Of a DNA stretch of 64,000 bases, positions 38,309 to 50,835 are shown one piece after another. Below the pieces are notes generated by a model. The model did no database searches. It saw nothing but the letters and a program-made list of their open reading frames with translations, and was not told the DNA's origin. This stretch comes from Zerene cesonia (taxonomy: Eukaryota > Arthropoda > Insecta > Lepidoptera > Pieridae). The position numbers and the translations under genes were made by a program. The stretch is from assembly GCF_012273895.1 (NCBI RefSeq), contig NC_052120.1, positions 4,092,001-4,156,000 on the forward strand, read 5' to 3'. How positions within the stretch are numbered: the stretch's first letter is position 1; every line of letters begins with the position of its first letter.

Positions 38309-39262
38309 TAATGATATAAGAACGTAAGATGAGGTTCATCGGAACGCACGGTTTCCTTCTGATCGACGAAAAGGTTTCGCACGATTTTCCTAGAAATAGA
38401 CCTGCAGCATACTACGAGTTACTTCAATTAATATAAATGGGCTAGCATGCTGCCGTGGAGAGAATTGGTGTCTCACAAAATACTGTCAATGAGAAACCAG
38501 AAGCCAAGTGGGCTTTCTACTTAAGTCTACCTACCTTGAGGGTCTTATTTACACTGTACAGCACGGTGGAGATACCTAAAAAGCCAGAGCATATAATGTT
38601 TTACTGTCACAAATCTCGCCATGTAATAAGCACGAATCCGTAAACATTTATTCTTTAAAATATTAAAAATACAAAGTTGATATATGATCGTGAATAACTG
38701 CAACCACACATTTCACTTTTGAATTTTAACTCTTTCGGTATTGTTAAGGAGGAATCAAAACTCTAAATCCATAGCCCCGCCCAAGGGGTACACTGAGCAA
38801 TTTCAAATTAACATTATGAAAATGCCGCCTTCCAAAACTCAACTAGGCCCTATTTAGTATTGTTGACTTAGATGAAATGAAATGTTGTTTAACTGTCCAG
38901 CTGCGACTATGAAGGTAAGTATTATTCAGTTTCATTAATGATGAGCGGCTCGCCCCAGGGGATCAACAAACATGTAATTATATACTATTTTATAGATAAA
39001 CTAAACTAGCCCCAAACAATATTTGAAATGAAATGAAATACAACTTAACAAATTTGTTCATATCTTAATAATATGATATTAATTTCGATATTCATATTTC
39101 GTTATTGACTTAGTGTAATTACTTATAAAAATTGTCTTAATGTGTAATTAAATGTCTGTATAGAATGTGGACTCGTTGGCTAGACTGTAAGACTGTTAGT
39201 TGTTAAATAATAATAAATAAATTGTTAGACGCTCAACGAAGTGGGTAGGTAGGGGTCATCTG
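38309..39262. other. Interval between gypsy relic and block copy 1
   Basis: No product recognised. The gypsy element may continue briefly after the Helitron, but no pol similarity was visible. Confidence 0.4.
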
Positions 39263-39304
39263 CTCGGATATAAAGCATAATTTATATTATGCTTTATATC
39301 CGAG
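39263..39304. repeat. Perfect 42-base hairpin at edge of block copy 1
   Basis: Arms CTCGGATATAAAGCATAA and TTATGCTTTATATCCGAG are exact 18-base reverse complements around a 6-base loop. It abuts the first base shared with copy 2. Confidence 0.9.
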
Positions 39305-41726
39305 GATGAACTAGTTTAGCCTAGGTAAAACTAGTTTATCCTGAAATCGGGTTTGGCCGGTAACATATATATAGCACTAAAAACGGATGAAATTTTCTTA
39401 ACAAAATACTAAATCGTCAAGTTGAAGTCGGTGCCCACTTCGACATGACTGTATTTTTTTTCCTACTTTTGAAAGGTGTAAATATCTTAACAAATACAAT
39501 CAAACCAATAATAATAAATATTAATGTAATTTTAAATTTATTACAATCTCAATGAAAGTTCATTATTTTATTTAACCTTGAATATTCGCTTCACATATAA
39601 AGCTATAAGGATATGTTGTTCGAATTATATAAAACAATCAAATCAAAATTATACGTTTACCTATGACGAAATGAATTATTACATTAAGTTACGAACTAAC
39701 GGAAAATAATTAGAAACCAATGAGTATTATATAGAGCAATCAACTGTCAATAACAATCGACAAAATTAAAGCAATACGCCATTTTAGTACATAAAAATTA
39801 TGTCCCTAAATGCTTTGGTGCATATAATGATAAAACTGCGTTTCTGTACCTATGCAATTAACATTTTATTACTGATACACAGATAATATAATATTGTTCT
39901 AGTACTAATACGTAATAATTTTATATAACAGTAGCTACCTATATGTACGTGTAGCAAAGTTTATGGGAATGAATACATAATTTTATAAGGAACGCGTTAT
40001 CTTGTTTAAGACGGTTAATAGTCTTTTAACAAAATACGTCAGGTTTTAATACGTGTATAGTAAATTAGTTTATATCAAAGTAACCTCAACAAAAGCATGA
40101 ATATGTAAAATTATAACAATAGTTGGATAAATTCGTCCAGTCATCGAATTGCTTTATTAGCAGGAGGTGGTCACACCGTTCTACACGTCGGTATGTACCT
40201 TTATTTAACCATAATTAGAAATGTCAATAAGAATAGAAATGTCTGTCTCTATTATAACTAGAAAATGACATGTTATGTTATTTTGCTGTTTAATATGTGG
40301 GTAGATACCTAGCTTAAAAATATTCATACAAGTATGTACACTGGAAAATCAAGTGCAGCAAACAATCGGGTTATATTTTCATGAAGATTCATAATCCATA
40401 TTTTAAGCATTGATAGGTTATAGAAGTAAGATTGAAGAAAGCTCCCAAACAGTTTTGATGCTCTTTTGTAGTTATATTTGTTGCCGATTTTGACAGATGG
40501 TGTGTTTCGCAATTCGAAGCTTAGAGATATAATTACTTTAACAAAGATATTATTTCGATTATTTTAAATACTAATTAATAACTAGGTATCTTATTGATTT
40601 GGCTAATAGACGTATGAGATTACTATTCACCTAATCACATAATTATTGTTATAATTTAAAAACGAATAATTTAAGTTCCCAAATTAGGTATTTTTCGTAA
40701 TAATTACATTAAATTTACAATTTAAAATCTCAACTGTCGTACTAGAGTTGGTAGGCTAAAGCTCAAAAAACTAAGGCTCACGTATGTACTGTGTACTTAC
40801 TGCTAAAGATAAAAGGGACTACAGAGATATAAGAGATACAGACAATAATTAATCTACTCATGTGTACCACACACACAAGGATATTTGACTTCTCAAGTTC
40901 TTATAAATGAGTTATTTTAAACAAGCTTTCCGCCCGCGGCTTCGTTTGCGTAGTCAAAGAAAATTATCATGGGAACGAGATTCGAGATTTTCACAGAGAT
41001 GAGAAATAGCCCAAGTCACTCATTGACCTCCAAATCTATATCTATGTCATATAATCTCTCGGCATTACTATATTATTATGAATTATTTAAAAAACTCAAT
41101 CGTTAATGATAATAAAAGAAAAATTCAATTGATAAGCGACCGCGGCCAACGTCAAGTTATAGAATAATTATAATATAGTTTTAGCAATTTAGTAGTAATA
41201 TGATGTAATTTATTCTAACGCACCACAATACATATTAATTAAATAACTTTATACAACCTAAATATAACCACATCATTTTTAAAGCTTTATAATTTTTATA
41301 AAATTAACATGGAAGACATTTAAATGCGATTAATATAAGATTTTTTTTATTTATTTCGTGTTAAATAATAAAATAAATATATACGTATCGTACTTTACAG
41401 TTTTCAGTAGTTTAAGTTGTTTTTCGGTAAGAAACATAGCATAAATCAGAGTATATAACTAAATCTCAATTATTTTTGGTAATGGATATCTAATTATGTT
41501 ATGTTGTTCAATGTTAGACTTAACAAGGAATACTTTTTCCTTTCACCAATGCGAAGCTTGTGAATCAATAAAATTATGATAAATTTACGATTTTATTAAG
41601 CAGCAACTAAAGTGATTATCTCAGTTTAATTATCGTTGGCTGTTGATTTAATTTCCTCTGTTGATACTTGAGTGTTATAATTCACTCTACAATAATAAGA
41701 TAACATTTTACAATTTATAAAAACGA

Positions 41727-41926
41727 CTAGCTGCGCCCCGCGGTTTCACCTGCGTGAGTCCGTATTCCGTAGGAATATCGGGATAAAAAGTGGCCTATAT
41801 GTTATTTCCGTTGTCCAGCTGTCTACGTACCAAATTTCATTGCAATCGGTTCAGTAGTTTTTGCGTGAAAGAGTAACAAACACACACACATCCTTACAAA
41901 CTTTCGCATTTATGATATTAGTAGGA
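41727..41926 (-). mobile_element. Lep1-type Helitron in duplicated block, copy 1
   Basis: Complete reverse-orientation copy starting with CTAGCTGCGCCCCGCGGTTT. The same insertion sits at the same relative place in the second block copy (47712-47911), so it predates the split of the two copies. Confidence 0.87.
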
Positions 41927-42860
41927 TGGGATATGCACTACACGCTAACTTAATAATTTCATGTTTGTTTGTTTTTCTTTTGGCCCTTCTGTAAATGTAA
42001 CGTTTTTTTTAATTATGTGTATGTAGTTTTTAAGTATGTACGGTAAAATATTCAACTAAACATTAACATACAATACTTCACATTGACCCCAGTCAAACCT
42101 TTGGTCGCACCCGTCTACTGGTATTTTATTTGGAATCGTTTAAGATATTCATTAAAAAGGTTGAGGCTCAGAATTAGGGTTCACAGCTATTTATACAAAA
42201 CCGTTGGTATAATGGTAAGTGTGTTTAATCCCGCTCTGGCGTAATACAAAGTGGGATTCAAAACACATCTGAATCAATTCTATCCCAACTATCTGAAACA
42301 CAGTATTTAGAGCCCAAGTATTCATATATATATTGTATATTATACAAGCTTTGAAAATCATTTGTGCCGATTTACATTTTTCAGAAAGAGATTCTAAGTC
42401 TATACAGTTTGTCTATAATATAGTATATAGATATATAAAATAGTTATAATAAGTAATGATATAATATTATATTATATCAATAATATTGAGGTCAAAACAA
42501 ACTGTATTTTTAATGTATACCTTTGAAATTCATCTTGTTTTGTTATCGATAAAGTTTTAATCAAAATATCCGATTACATATGTGTATGCACAATAAGTGT
42601 ATAATGGATATAAATTTCGCTTATTTAATAATTTGCAAGACCTTCATTCGGGTCAACGCTGCGTAATCTAGAAATATCTAAAGTGAAACTTAAAAGAATC
42701 GAACACAATTAAATCCCTAGATTCGTAGAGATTGCAACTCATGTTGTGTGTAACATGAGGTTAATTTGTCATTATGTTTCATAAAAACAAATTCAAAATA
42801 AACATTTGTTATGTATTTGATCAGAAAAGTTTAGAATCGGAAATTAGAATTACGTTCAAT

Positions 42861-42976
42861 TAGAAATTAAAAACTTTTTAACGGATTTTAAACGCGATTT
42901 ATTCATTATATTATTAACCCGACGTTTCGAACACTTTACAGCGAGCGTGGTCACGTCTCCCCGTTTTTAATTTCTA
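42861..42976. mobile_element. MITE-like element, block copy 1
   Basis: About 116 bp bounded by inverted TAGAAATTAAAAAC and GTTTTTAATTTCTA. Its centre, ACCCGACGTTTCGAACAC and GCGAGCGTGGTCACG, is a repeat seen widely in moth and butterfly genomes. No coding capacity. Confidence 0.6.
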
Positions 42977-43848
42977 AATGTATAATACTCGCGTAAAATC
43001 AAACACAAGTAAATACTATTACGTCCAATTGTTCGCTCTCAGCTCATTCAAAAAGTTATTAACAATTATATTTACGCTCTTTTTATATATGCTTTAATGA
43101 CAAGTTTTTAGAAAATATTGTTAATGTGTGTATGAAAATATTTTGTGTGTAATCCATTTAGATGTCAGTAAAGTGCGCATCTAGTGATAATATCATATTT
43201 GCACAAAACTATGATATATTTTGATATTTCTCATCAAGAGGAGAAAGAATATATACATAGCCTTACAAATACCTACTGCTATTAATATTTATTTTATCAA
43301 TCCATTTATAAGAAGAAAATTAAAGACCCACATTTTTTATTTCTATTTACAAATAATCTTTATTCATTTTTAGTCTATAAAATTTTCACAAATATCTCGG
43401 TACTATAGCTCAAGTCAGAAAAAAAACTTTCAAGATAAATATTAAAGTGTACAAACTATGTGGTAGTCACGGTTTTAGCCCGACATCCAACAACCATAAA
43501 AATTAAAAATCAATCCTCGTTTCTGTGACGACTGCATTTCATTATAGTGTAGAGTTAAAGACAGCTGAAGACAGCTATTATGCTTTTTGTCCGACATTGT
43601 TACCTTACTTTACTGAGAATAAAAATGCAATATCATTGCTATTCAGTTGCACCCAACCCCGGTGACTGCATACACGCTCAGTGCACATTGTGATCAGTGA
43701 ACATTATTTAACTATACATAATATAAACAATGAGTGTGAATTAAATTGTGCCAACTTCAGTGGATTTCGTTTCAACATAATTAATAAATGAATCATCAAG
43801 TCATTGTACAATTTATTAAGAAGTTAATCTTCAGTTCTATCGATGTTT

Positions 43849-44848
43849 NNNNNNNNNNNNNNNNNNNNNNNNNNNNNNNNNNNNNNNNNNNNNNNNNNNN
43901 NNNNNNNNNNNNNNNNNNNNNNNNNNNNNNNNNNNNNNNNNNNNNNNNNNNNNNNNNNNNNNNNNNNNNNNNNNNNNNNNNNNNNNNNNNNNNNNNNNNN
44001 NNNNNNNNNNNNNNNNNNNNNNNNNNNNNNNNNNNNNNNNNNNNNNNNNNNNNNNNNNNNNNNNNNNNNNNNNNNNNNNNNNNNNNNNNNNNNNNNNNNN
44101 NNNNNNNNNNNNNNNNNNNNNNNNNNNNNNNNNNNNNNNNNNNNNNNNNNNNNNNNNNNNNNNNNNNNNNNNNNNNNNNNNNNNNNNNNNNNNNNNNNNN
44201 NNNNNNNNNNNNNNNNNNNNNNNNNNNNNNNNNNNNNNNNNNNNNNNNNNNNNNNNNNNNNNNNNNNNNNNNNNNNNNNNNNNNNNNNNNNNNNNNNNNN
44301 NNNNNNNNNNNNNNNNNNNNNNNNNNNNNNNNNNNNNNNNNNNNNNNNNNNNNNNNNNNNNNNNNNNNNNNNNNNNNNNNNNNNNNNNNNNNNNNNNNNN
44401 NNNNNNNNNNNNNNNNNNNNNNNNNNNNNNNNNNNNNNNNNNNNNNNNNNNNNNNNNNNNNNNNNNNNNNNNNNNNNNNNNNNNNNNNNNNNNNNNNNNN
44501 NNNNNNNNNNNNNNNNNNNNNNNNNNNNNNNNNNNNNNNNNNNNNNNNNNNNNNNNNNNNNNNNNNNNNNNNNNNNNNNNNNNNNNNNNNNNNNNNNNNN
44601 NNNNNNNNNNNNNNNNNNNNNNNNNNNNNNNNNNNNNNNNNNNNNNNNNNNNNNNNNNNNNNNNNNNNNNNNNNNNNNNNNNNNNNNNNNNNNNNNNNNN
44701 NNNNNNNNNNNNNNNNNNNNNNNNNNNNNNNNNNNNNNNNNNNNNNNNNNNNNNNNNNNNNNNNNNNNNNNNNNNNNNNNNNNNNNNNNNNNNNNNNNNN
44801 NNNNNNNNNNNNNNNNNNNNNNNNNNNNNNNNNNNNNNNNNNNNNNNN
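43849..44848. other. Assembly gap, exactly 1000 N, between the two block copies
   Basis: Placeholder length. It joins the end of block copy 1 to a contig carrying block copy 2. Confidence 0.98.
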
Positions 44849-45209
44849 ACTTATGGAATGTATACGATCTACACTCCAATTTTAAACGAAGATTTATTAA
44901 CCCTTTTTTTCTCCAATCCCCGTCAGCAATAATCAGCAATGTGATGTCCGTGAATTTGATAATTTTCGCCATGTTGAAGTCCCACCCAAAGTTAAAGAGT
45001 CGACGTGGACACCATGCCTAGTATGAGAGCAATGCCTTGGCAGTAACATATTTTGTTAAAGTCTTATTATTTCTGTGTTTTGTTTGTTTGCATCCAGGAT
45101 TAACTGGACAAGAAGTCAGGAGCTGCTGCTGCAGATATCGGTGTTGCAAAAGCCATATATTCCAACCTCACCATTGACTTTTTCTTCTTTAAATTATATT
45201 TCATTTACA
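44849..45209. other. Unique sequence at left end of the post-gap contig
   Basis: No gene recognised. A CATCCAG acceptor-like site precedes a GAAGTCAGGAGCTGCTGCTG stretch, but no frame could be supported. Confidence 0.4.
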
Positions 45210-45356
45210 TATATATGTTATCAGCCAAACCCGACTTCAGGATAAACTAGTTTTGCCTAGGCTAAACTAATTTTTCCTACATGCGACAGGACGAACTAGT
45301 TTAGCCTAGGTAAAACTAGTTTATCCTGAAATCGGGTTTGGCCGGTAACATATATA
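45210..45356. repeat. 147-bp imperfect foldback (inverted repeat)
   Basis: Left arm 45210-45278 and right arm 45288-45356 are reverse complements with roughly eight mismatches, separated by 9 bases. Both arms carry GATAAACTAGTTTT and CCAAACCCGA (right arm in reverse). Only the right arm is present in copy 1 (39303-39371). Confidence 0.85.
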
Positions 45357-47711
45357 TAGCACTAAAAACGGATGAAATTTTCTTAACAAAATACTAAATC
45401 GTCAAGTTGAAGTCGGTGCCCACTTCGACATGACTGTATTTTTTTTCCTACTTTTGAAAGGTGTAAATATCTTAACAAATACAATCAAACCAATAATAAT
45501 AAATATTAATGTAATTTAAAATTTATTACAATCTCAATGAAAGTTCATTATTTTATTTAATCTTGAATATTCGCTTCACATATAAAGCTATAAGGATATG
45601 TTGTTCGAATTATATAAAACAATCAAATCAAAATTATACGTTTACCTATGACGAAATGAATTATTCCATTAAGTTACGAACTAACGGAAAATAATTAGAA
45701 ACCAATGAGTATTATATAGAGCAATCAACTGTCAATAACAATCGACAAAATTAAAGCAATACGCCATTTTAGTACATAAAAATTATGTCCCTAAATGCTT
45801 TGGTGCATATAATGATAAAACTGCGTTTCTGTACCTATGCAATTAACATTTTATTACTGATACACAGATAATATAATATTGTTCTAGTACTAATACGTAA
45901 TAATTTTATATAATAGTAGCTACCTATATGTACGTGTAGCAAAGTTTATGGGAATGAATACATAATTTTATAAGGAACGCGTTATCTTGTTTAAGACGGT
46001 TAATAGTCTTTTAACAAAATACGTCAGGTTTTAATACGTGTATAGTAAATTAGTTTATATCAAAGTAACCTCAACAAAAGCATGAATATGTAAAATTATA
46101 ACAATAGTTGGATAAATTCGTCCAGTCATCGAATTGCTTTATTAGCAGGAGGTGGTCACACCGTTCTACACGTCGGTATGTACCTTTATTTAACCATAAT
46201 TAGAAATGTCAATAAGAATAGAAATGTCTGTCTCTATTATAACTAGAAAATGACATGTTATGTTATTTTGCTGTTTAATATGTGGGTAGATACCTAGCTT
46301 AAAAATATTCATACAAGTATGTACACTGGAAAATCAAGTGCAGCAAACAATCGGGTTATATTTTCATGAAGATTCATAATCCATATTTTAAGCATTGATA
46401 GGTTATAGAAGTAAGATTGAAGAAAGCTCCCAAACAGTTTTGATGCTCTTTTGTAGTTATATTTGTTGCCGATTTTGACAGATGGTGTGTTTCGCAATTC
46501 GAAGCTTAGAGATATAATTACTTTAACAAAGATATTATTTCGATTATTTTAAATACTAATTAATAACTAGGTATCTTATTGATTTGGCTAATAGACGTAT
46601 GAGATTACTATTCACCTAATCACATAATTATTGTTATAATTTAAAAACGAATAATTTAAGTTCCCAAATTAGGTATTTTTCGTAATAATTACATTAAATT
46701 TACAATTTAAAATCTCAACCGTCGTACTAGAGTTGGTAGGCTAAAGCTCAAAAAACTAAGGCTCACGTATGTACTGTGTACTTACTGCTAAAGATAAAAG
46801 GGACTACAGAGATATAAGAGATACAGACAATAATTAATCTACTCATGTGTACCACACACACAAGGATATTTGACTTCTCAAGTTCTTATAAATGAGTTAT
46901 TTTAAACAAGCTTTCCGCCCGCGGCTTCGTCTGCGTAGTCAAAGAAAATTATCATGGGAACGAGATTCGAGATTTTCACAGAGATGAGAAATAGCCCAAG
47001 TCACTCATTGACCTCCAAATCTATATCTATGTCATATAATCTCTCGGCATTACTATATTATTATGAATTATTTAAAAAACTCAATCGTTAATGATAATAA
47101 AAGAGAAATTCAATTGATAAGCGACCGCGGCCAACGTCAAGTTATAGAATAATTATAATATAGTTTTAGCAATTTAGTAGTAATATGATGTAATTTATTC
47201 TAACGCATCACAATACATATTAATTAAATAACTTTATACAACCTAAATATAACCACATCATTTTTAAAGCTTTATAATTTTTATAATATTAACATGGAAG
47301 ACATTTAAATGCGATTAATATAAGATTTTTTTTATTTATTTCGTGTTAAATAATAAAATAAATATATACGTATCGTACTTTACAGTTTTCAGTAGTTTAA
47401 GTTGTTTTTCGGTAAGAAACATAGCATAAATCAGAATATATAACTAGATCTCAATTATTTTTGGTAATGGATATCTAATTATGTTATGTTGTTCAATGTT
47501 AGACTTAACAAGGAATACTTTTTCCTTTCACCAATGCGAAGCTTGTGAATCAATAAAATTATGATAAATTTACGATTTTATTTAGCAGCAACTAAAATGA
47601 TTATCTCAGTTTAATTATCGTTGGCTGTTGATTTAATTTCCTCTGTTGATACTTGAGTGTTATAATTCACTCTACAATAATAAGATAACATTTTACAATT
47701 TATAAAAACGA

Positions 47712-47911
47712 CTAGCTGCGCCCCGCGGTTTCACCTGCGTGAGTCCGTATTTCGTAGGAATATCGGGATAAAAAGTGGCCTATATGTTATTTCCGTTGTC
47801 CAGCTGTCTACGTACCAAATTTCATTGCAATCGGTTCAGTAGTTTTTGCGTGAAAAAGTAACAAACACACACACATCCTTACAAAATTTCGCATTTATGT
47901 TATTAGTAGGA
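47712..47911 (-). mobile_element. Lep1-type Helitron in duplicated block, copy 2
   Basis: Counterpart of 41727-41926, differing by only a few bases (for example GAAAAAGTAAC against GAAAGAGTAAC). Confidence 0.87.
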
Positions 47912-48708
47912 TGGGATATGCACTACACGCTAACTTCATTTCATGTTTGTTTATTTTTCTTTTGGCCCTTCTGTAAATGTAACGTTTTTTTTAATTATGT
48001 GTATGTAGTTTTTAAGTATGTACGGTAAAATATTCAACTAAACATTAACATACAATACTTCACATTGACCCCAGTCAAACCTTTGGTCGCACCCGTCCAC
48101 TGGTATTTTATTTGGAATCGTTTAAGATATTCATTAAAAAGGTTGAGGCTCAGAATTAGGGTTCACAGCCATTTATACAAAACCGTTGGTATAATGGTAA
48201 GTGTTTTGATTCAAGTGTATTGATGAAAACCACATCTGAATCAATTCTATCTCAACTATTTGAAACACTACATTTAGAGCCCAAGTATTCATATATATAT
48301 TGTATATTACACAAGATTTGAAAATCGTTTGTGCTGAAGTATATACAAACTGTACTTTTAATGTATACCTTTGAAATTCATCTTGTTTAGTTATCGTAAA
48401 AGTTGTAATGAAAATATCCGATTACATATGTGTATGCACAATAAGTGTATAATGGATATAAATTTCGCTTATTTAATAATTTGCAAGACCTTCATTCGGG
48501 TCAACGCTGCGTAATCTAGAAATATCTAAAGTGAAACTTAAAAGAATCGAACACAATTAAATCCCTAGATTCGTAGAGATTGCAACTCATGTTGTGTGTA
48601 ACATGAGGTTAATTTGTCATTATGTTTCATAAAAACAAATTCAAAATGAACATTTGTTATGTATTTGATCAGAAAAGTTTAGAATCGGAAATTAGAATTA
48701 CGTTCAAT

Positions 48709-48824
48709 TAGAAATTAAAAACTTTTTAACGGATTTTAAACGCGATTTATTCATTATATTATTAACCCGACGTTTCGAACACTTTACAGCGAGCGTGGTC
48801 ACGTCTCCCCGTTTTTAATTTCTA
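48709..48824. mobile_element. MITE-like element, block copy 2
   Basis: Counterpart of 42861-42976 in the second block copy, same termini and centre. Confidence 0.6.
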
Positions 48825-49794
48825 AATGTATAATACTCGCGTAAAATCAAAGACAAGAAAATATTATTACGTTCAATTGTTCACTTTCAGCTCATTCAAA
48901 AAGTTATTAACAATTATATTTATGCTCTTTTAATATACGCTTTAATGACAAGTTTTTAGAAAATATTGTTAATGTGTGTATGATAATATTTTGTGTGTAA
49001 TCTAGTTAGATGCGTCAGTAAAGTGATAATATCATATTTGCACAAACCTATGATATATTTTGATATTTCTAATCAAGAGGAGAAAGCTATATACATAAAC
49101 TATTTACATATATGCTATTAATATTTATTTTATCAATCCATTTATAAGAAGAAAATTAAAGACCCACATTTTTTATTTTTATTTACAAATAATCTTTATT
49201 CATTTTTAGTTTATAAAATTTTCACAAATATCTCGTTACTATAGCTCAAGTCAGAAAAAAAATTACAACTTCGATGAAGAACTTAATATAGAATAACGAC
49301 AAAAATTTACTTATATTCCTTACTTACATAATTCTCACTCACCCAAAGAAACCATCATAAATCATAATGTAACTTTCAAGATAAATATTAAAGTGTACAA
49401 ACTATGTGGTAGTCACGGTTTTAGCCCGACATCCAACAACCATAAAAATTAAAAATCAATCCTCGTTTCTGTGACGACTGCATTTCATTATAGTGTAGAG
49501 TTAAAGACAGCTGAAGACAGCTATTATGCTTTTTGTCCGACATTGTTACCTTACTTTACTGAGAATAAAAATGCAATATCATTGCTATTCAGTTGCACCC
49601 AACCCCGGTGACTGCATACACGCTCAGTGCACATTGTGATCAGTGAACATTATTTAACTATACATAATATAAACAATGAGTGTGAATTAAATTGTGCCAA
49701 CTCCAGTGGATTTCGTTTCAACATAATTAATAAATGAATCATCAAGTCATTGTATAATTTGTTAAGAAGTTAATTTTCAGTTCTATCGATGTTT

Positions 49795-50835
49795 AACCAA
49801 CAGCCAATTAATTGTCGTACACAATTTGCATTTAACTGTAACCTTAACCGGAATTTAGTGTATTGAGTTAAAGGTACATATTTACTGTTATGATTAGCTA
49901 TTGCTGTATTATTTTGAGGAAAATTTGAATTTTACAAAATTTTTGTAAACAATTTCAAAGATTCTAATGCAAGCAGCTGAAATTAATTTAATATATTCCT
50001 AATATATCTACTATACAGAGCTAATAAATAAATATTCAACTATTTCTATATATAAGTAACAGAAATTCAGATACTTTTTTTTTCTTACAATTTTAGTTAA
50101 TTAAAAATGGTCAAATATTACCAATCAAATACATAGGTAACGTCTAATTTAGCCTCCACTAAATGAAATTGTGAGAACTCTTTATCTAATTTAATCTTTT
50201 GTCAATCTAATTTAATTAATTGTTTCGTAGTGTCTTAATGGAACTTTATTTAAGTTTTTTATTTTAATAAAAAGCATTCACTTTGCTAGCTCCGCTTTTA
50301 TTACATTTTAAGCTTGTTTTCAAAAACTACAAAGGTTTCCTATGTCAGCATCAGATTATCTCTAACTTTATAAATCTATATGCTAATCTACTATATAAAA
50401 ATAAGTCGGGTTTTCCTTCCTGACGCTATAACTTCAGAACGCACGAAGCTATTTCCACGGTTTTGCATTCGTTGGAAAGGTCTCGGGCTCCGTGAGGTTT
50501 ATAGCAAAGAAAATTGGCGAAACGGAGTTCGCCAGGTTTGCTAGTTTCTTATGTAAATAAACGTACAAAGTTAAAAATTAAGTGATAAAATATTTTATTT
50601 AACCCAAACCTAAATGGTTTCAGGTTTGGGATAAATGAAATATTATGTTTAATATTAATAACATAATTCAACTGCTGAAGAAAAAAAAAGTTTCATGTAT
50701 TATCTATTAAAATTCATAACAATTATGAAATGTATTGAATACTGTGTTTATCCGACAATGAAGGAATTAAAGATATCCACGAAAATGCATCGTGTGTGAT
50801 GGATTATTATAAATTATATTATATTCTTTTAAGTT
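49795..50835. other. Upstream region of the desaturase gene
   Basis: AT-rich, with one Helitron-like element at 50387-50544. No TATA or initiator was placed with confidence, and a 5' UTR exon cannot be excluded. Confidence 0.4.
50387..50544 (+). mobile_element. Helitron-like element, third family
   Basis: Starts TCTACTATATAAAAATAAGT and ends GTTCGCCAGGTTTGCTAG followed by T, with TC...CTAG termini. It sits about 300 bp upstream of the desaturase start codon. Confidence 0.6.

Larger units (their letters stand above)
39303..43848 (+). repeat. Large direct repeat, copy 1
   Basis: Near-identical to 45288-49794 in the same orientation. The offset is a constant 5985 bases for the first ~2.6 kb, with only scattered single-base differences; a 62-codon frame at 40324-40512 is identical to that at 46309-46497. 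No gene was found inside. It contains a Lep1 Helitron and a small element with terminal inverted repeats. Its right end is the contig end at the N-run. Confidence 0.95.
45288..49794 (+). repeat. Large direct repeat, copy 2
   Basis: Second copy of the block. It differs from copy 1 by single bases, a shortened segment near 48205-48345 and about 115 extra bases near 49260-49374. Similarity extends to the last base before the gap in copy 1 (GATGTTT at 49788-49794), then this contig continues as single-copy sequence toward the desaturase. Confidence 0.95.

Noticed and set aside
38880..38960. GAAGGTAAGT donor-like site suggesting an exon
   Set aside because: No matching acceptor or open frame with recognisable product.
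40324..40512. 62-codon minus-strand frame, identical at 46309-46497
   Set aside because: Identity is due to the block duplication, not coding selection. No known motif or splice context.
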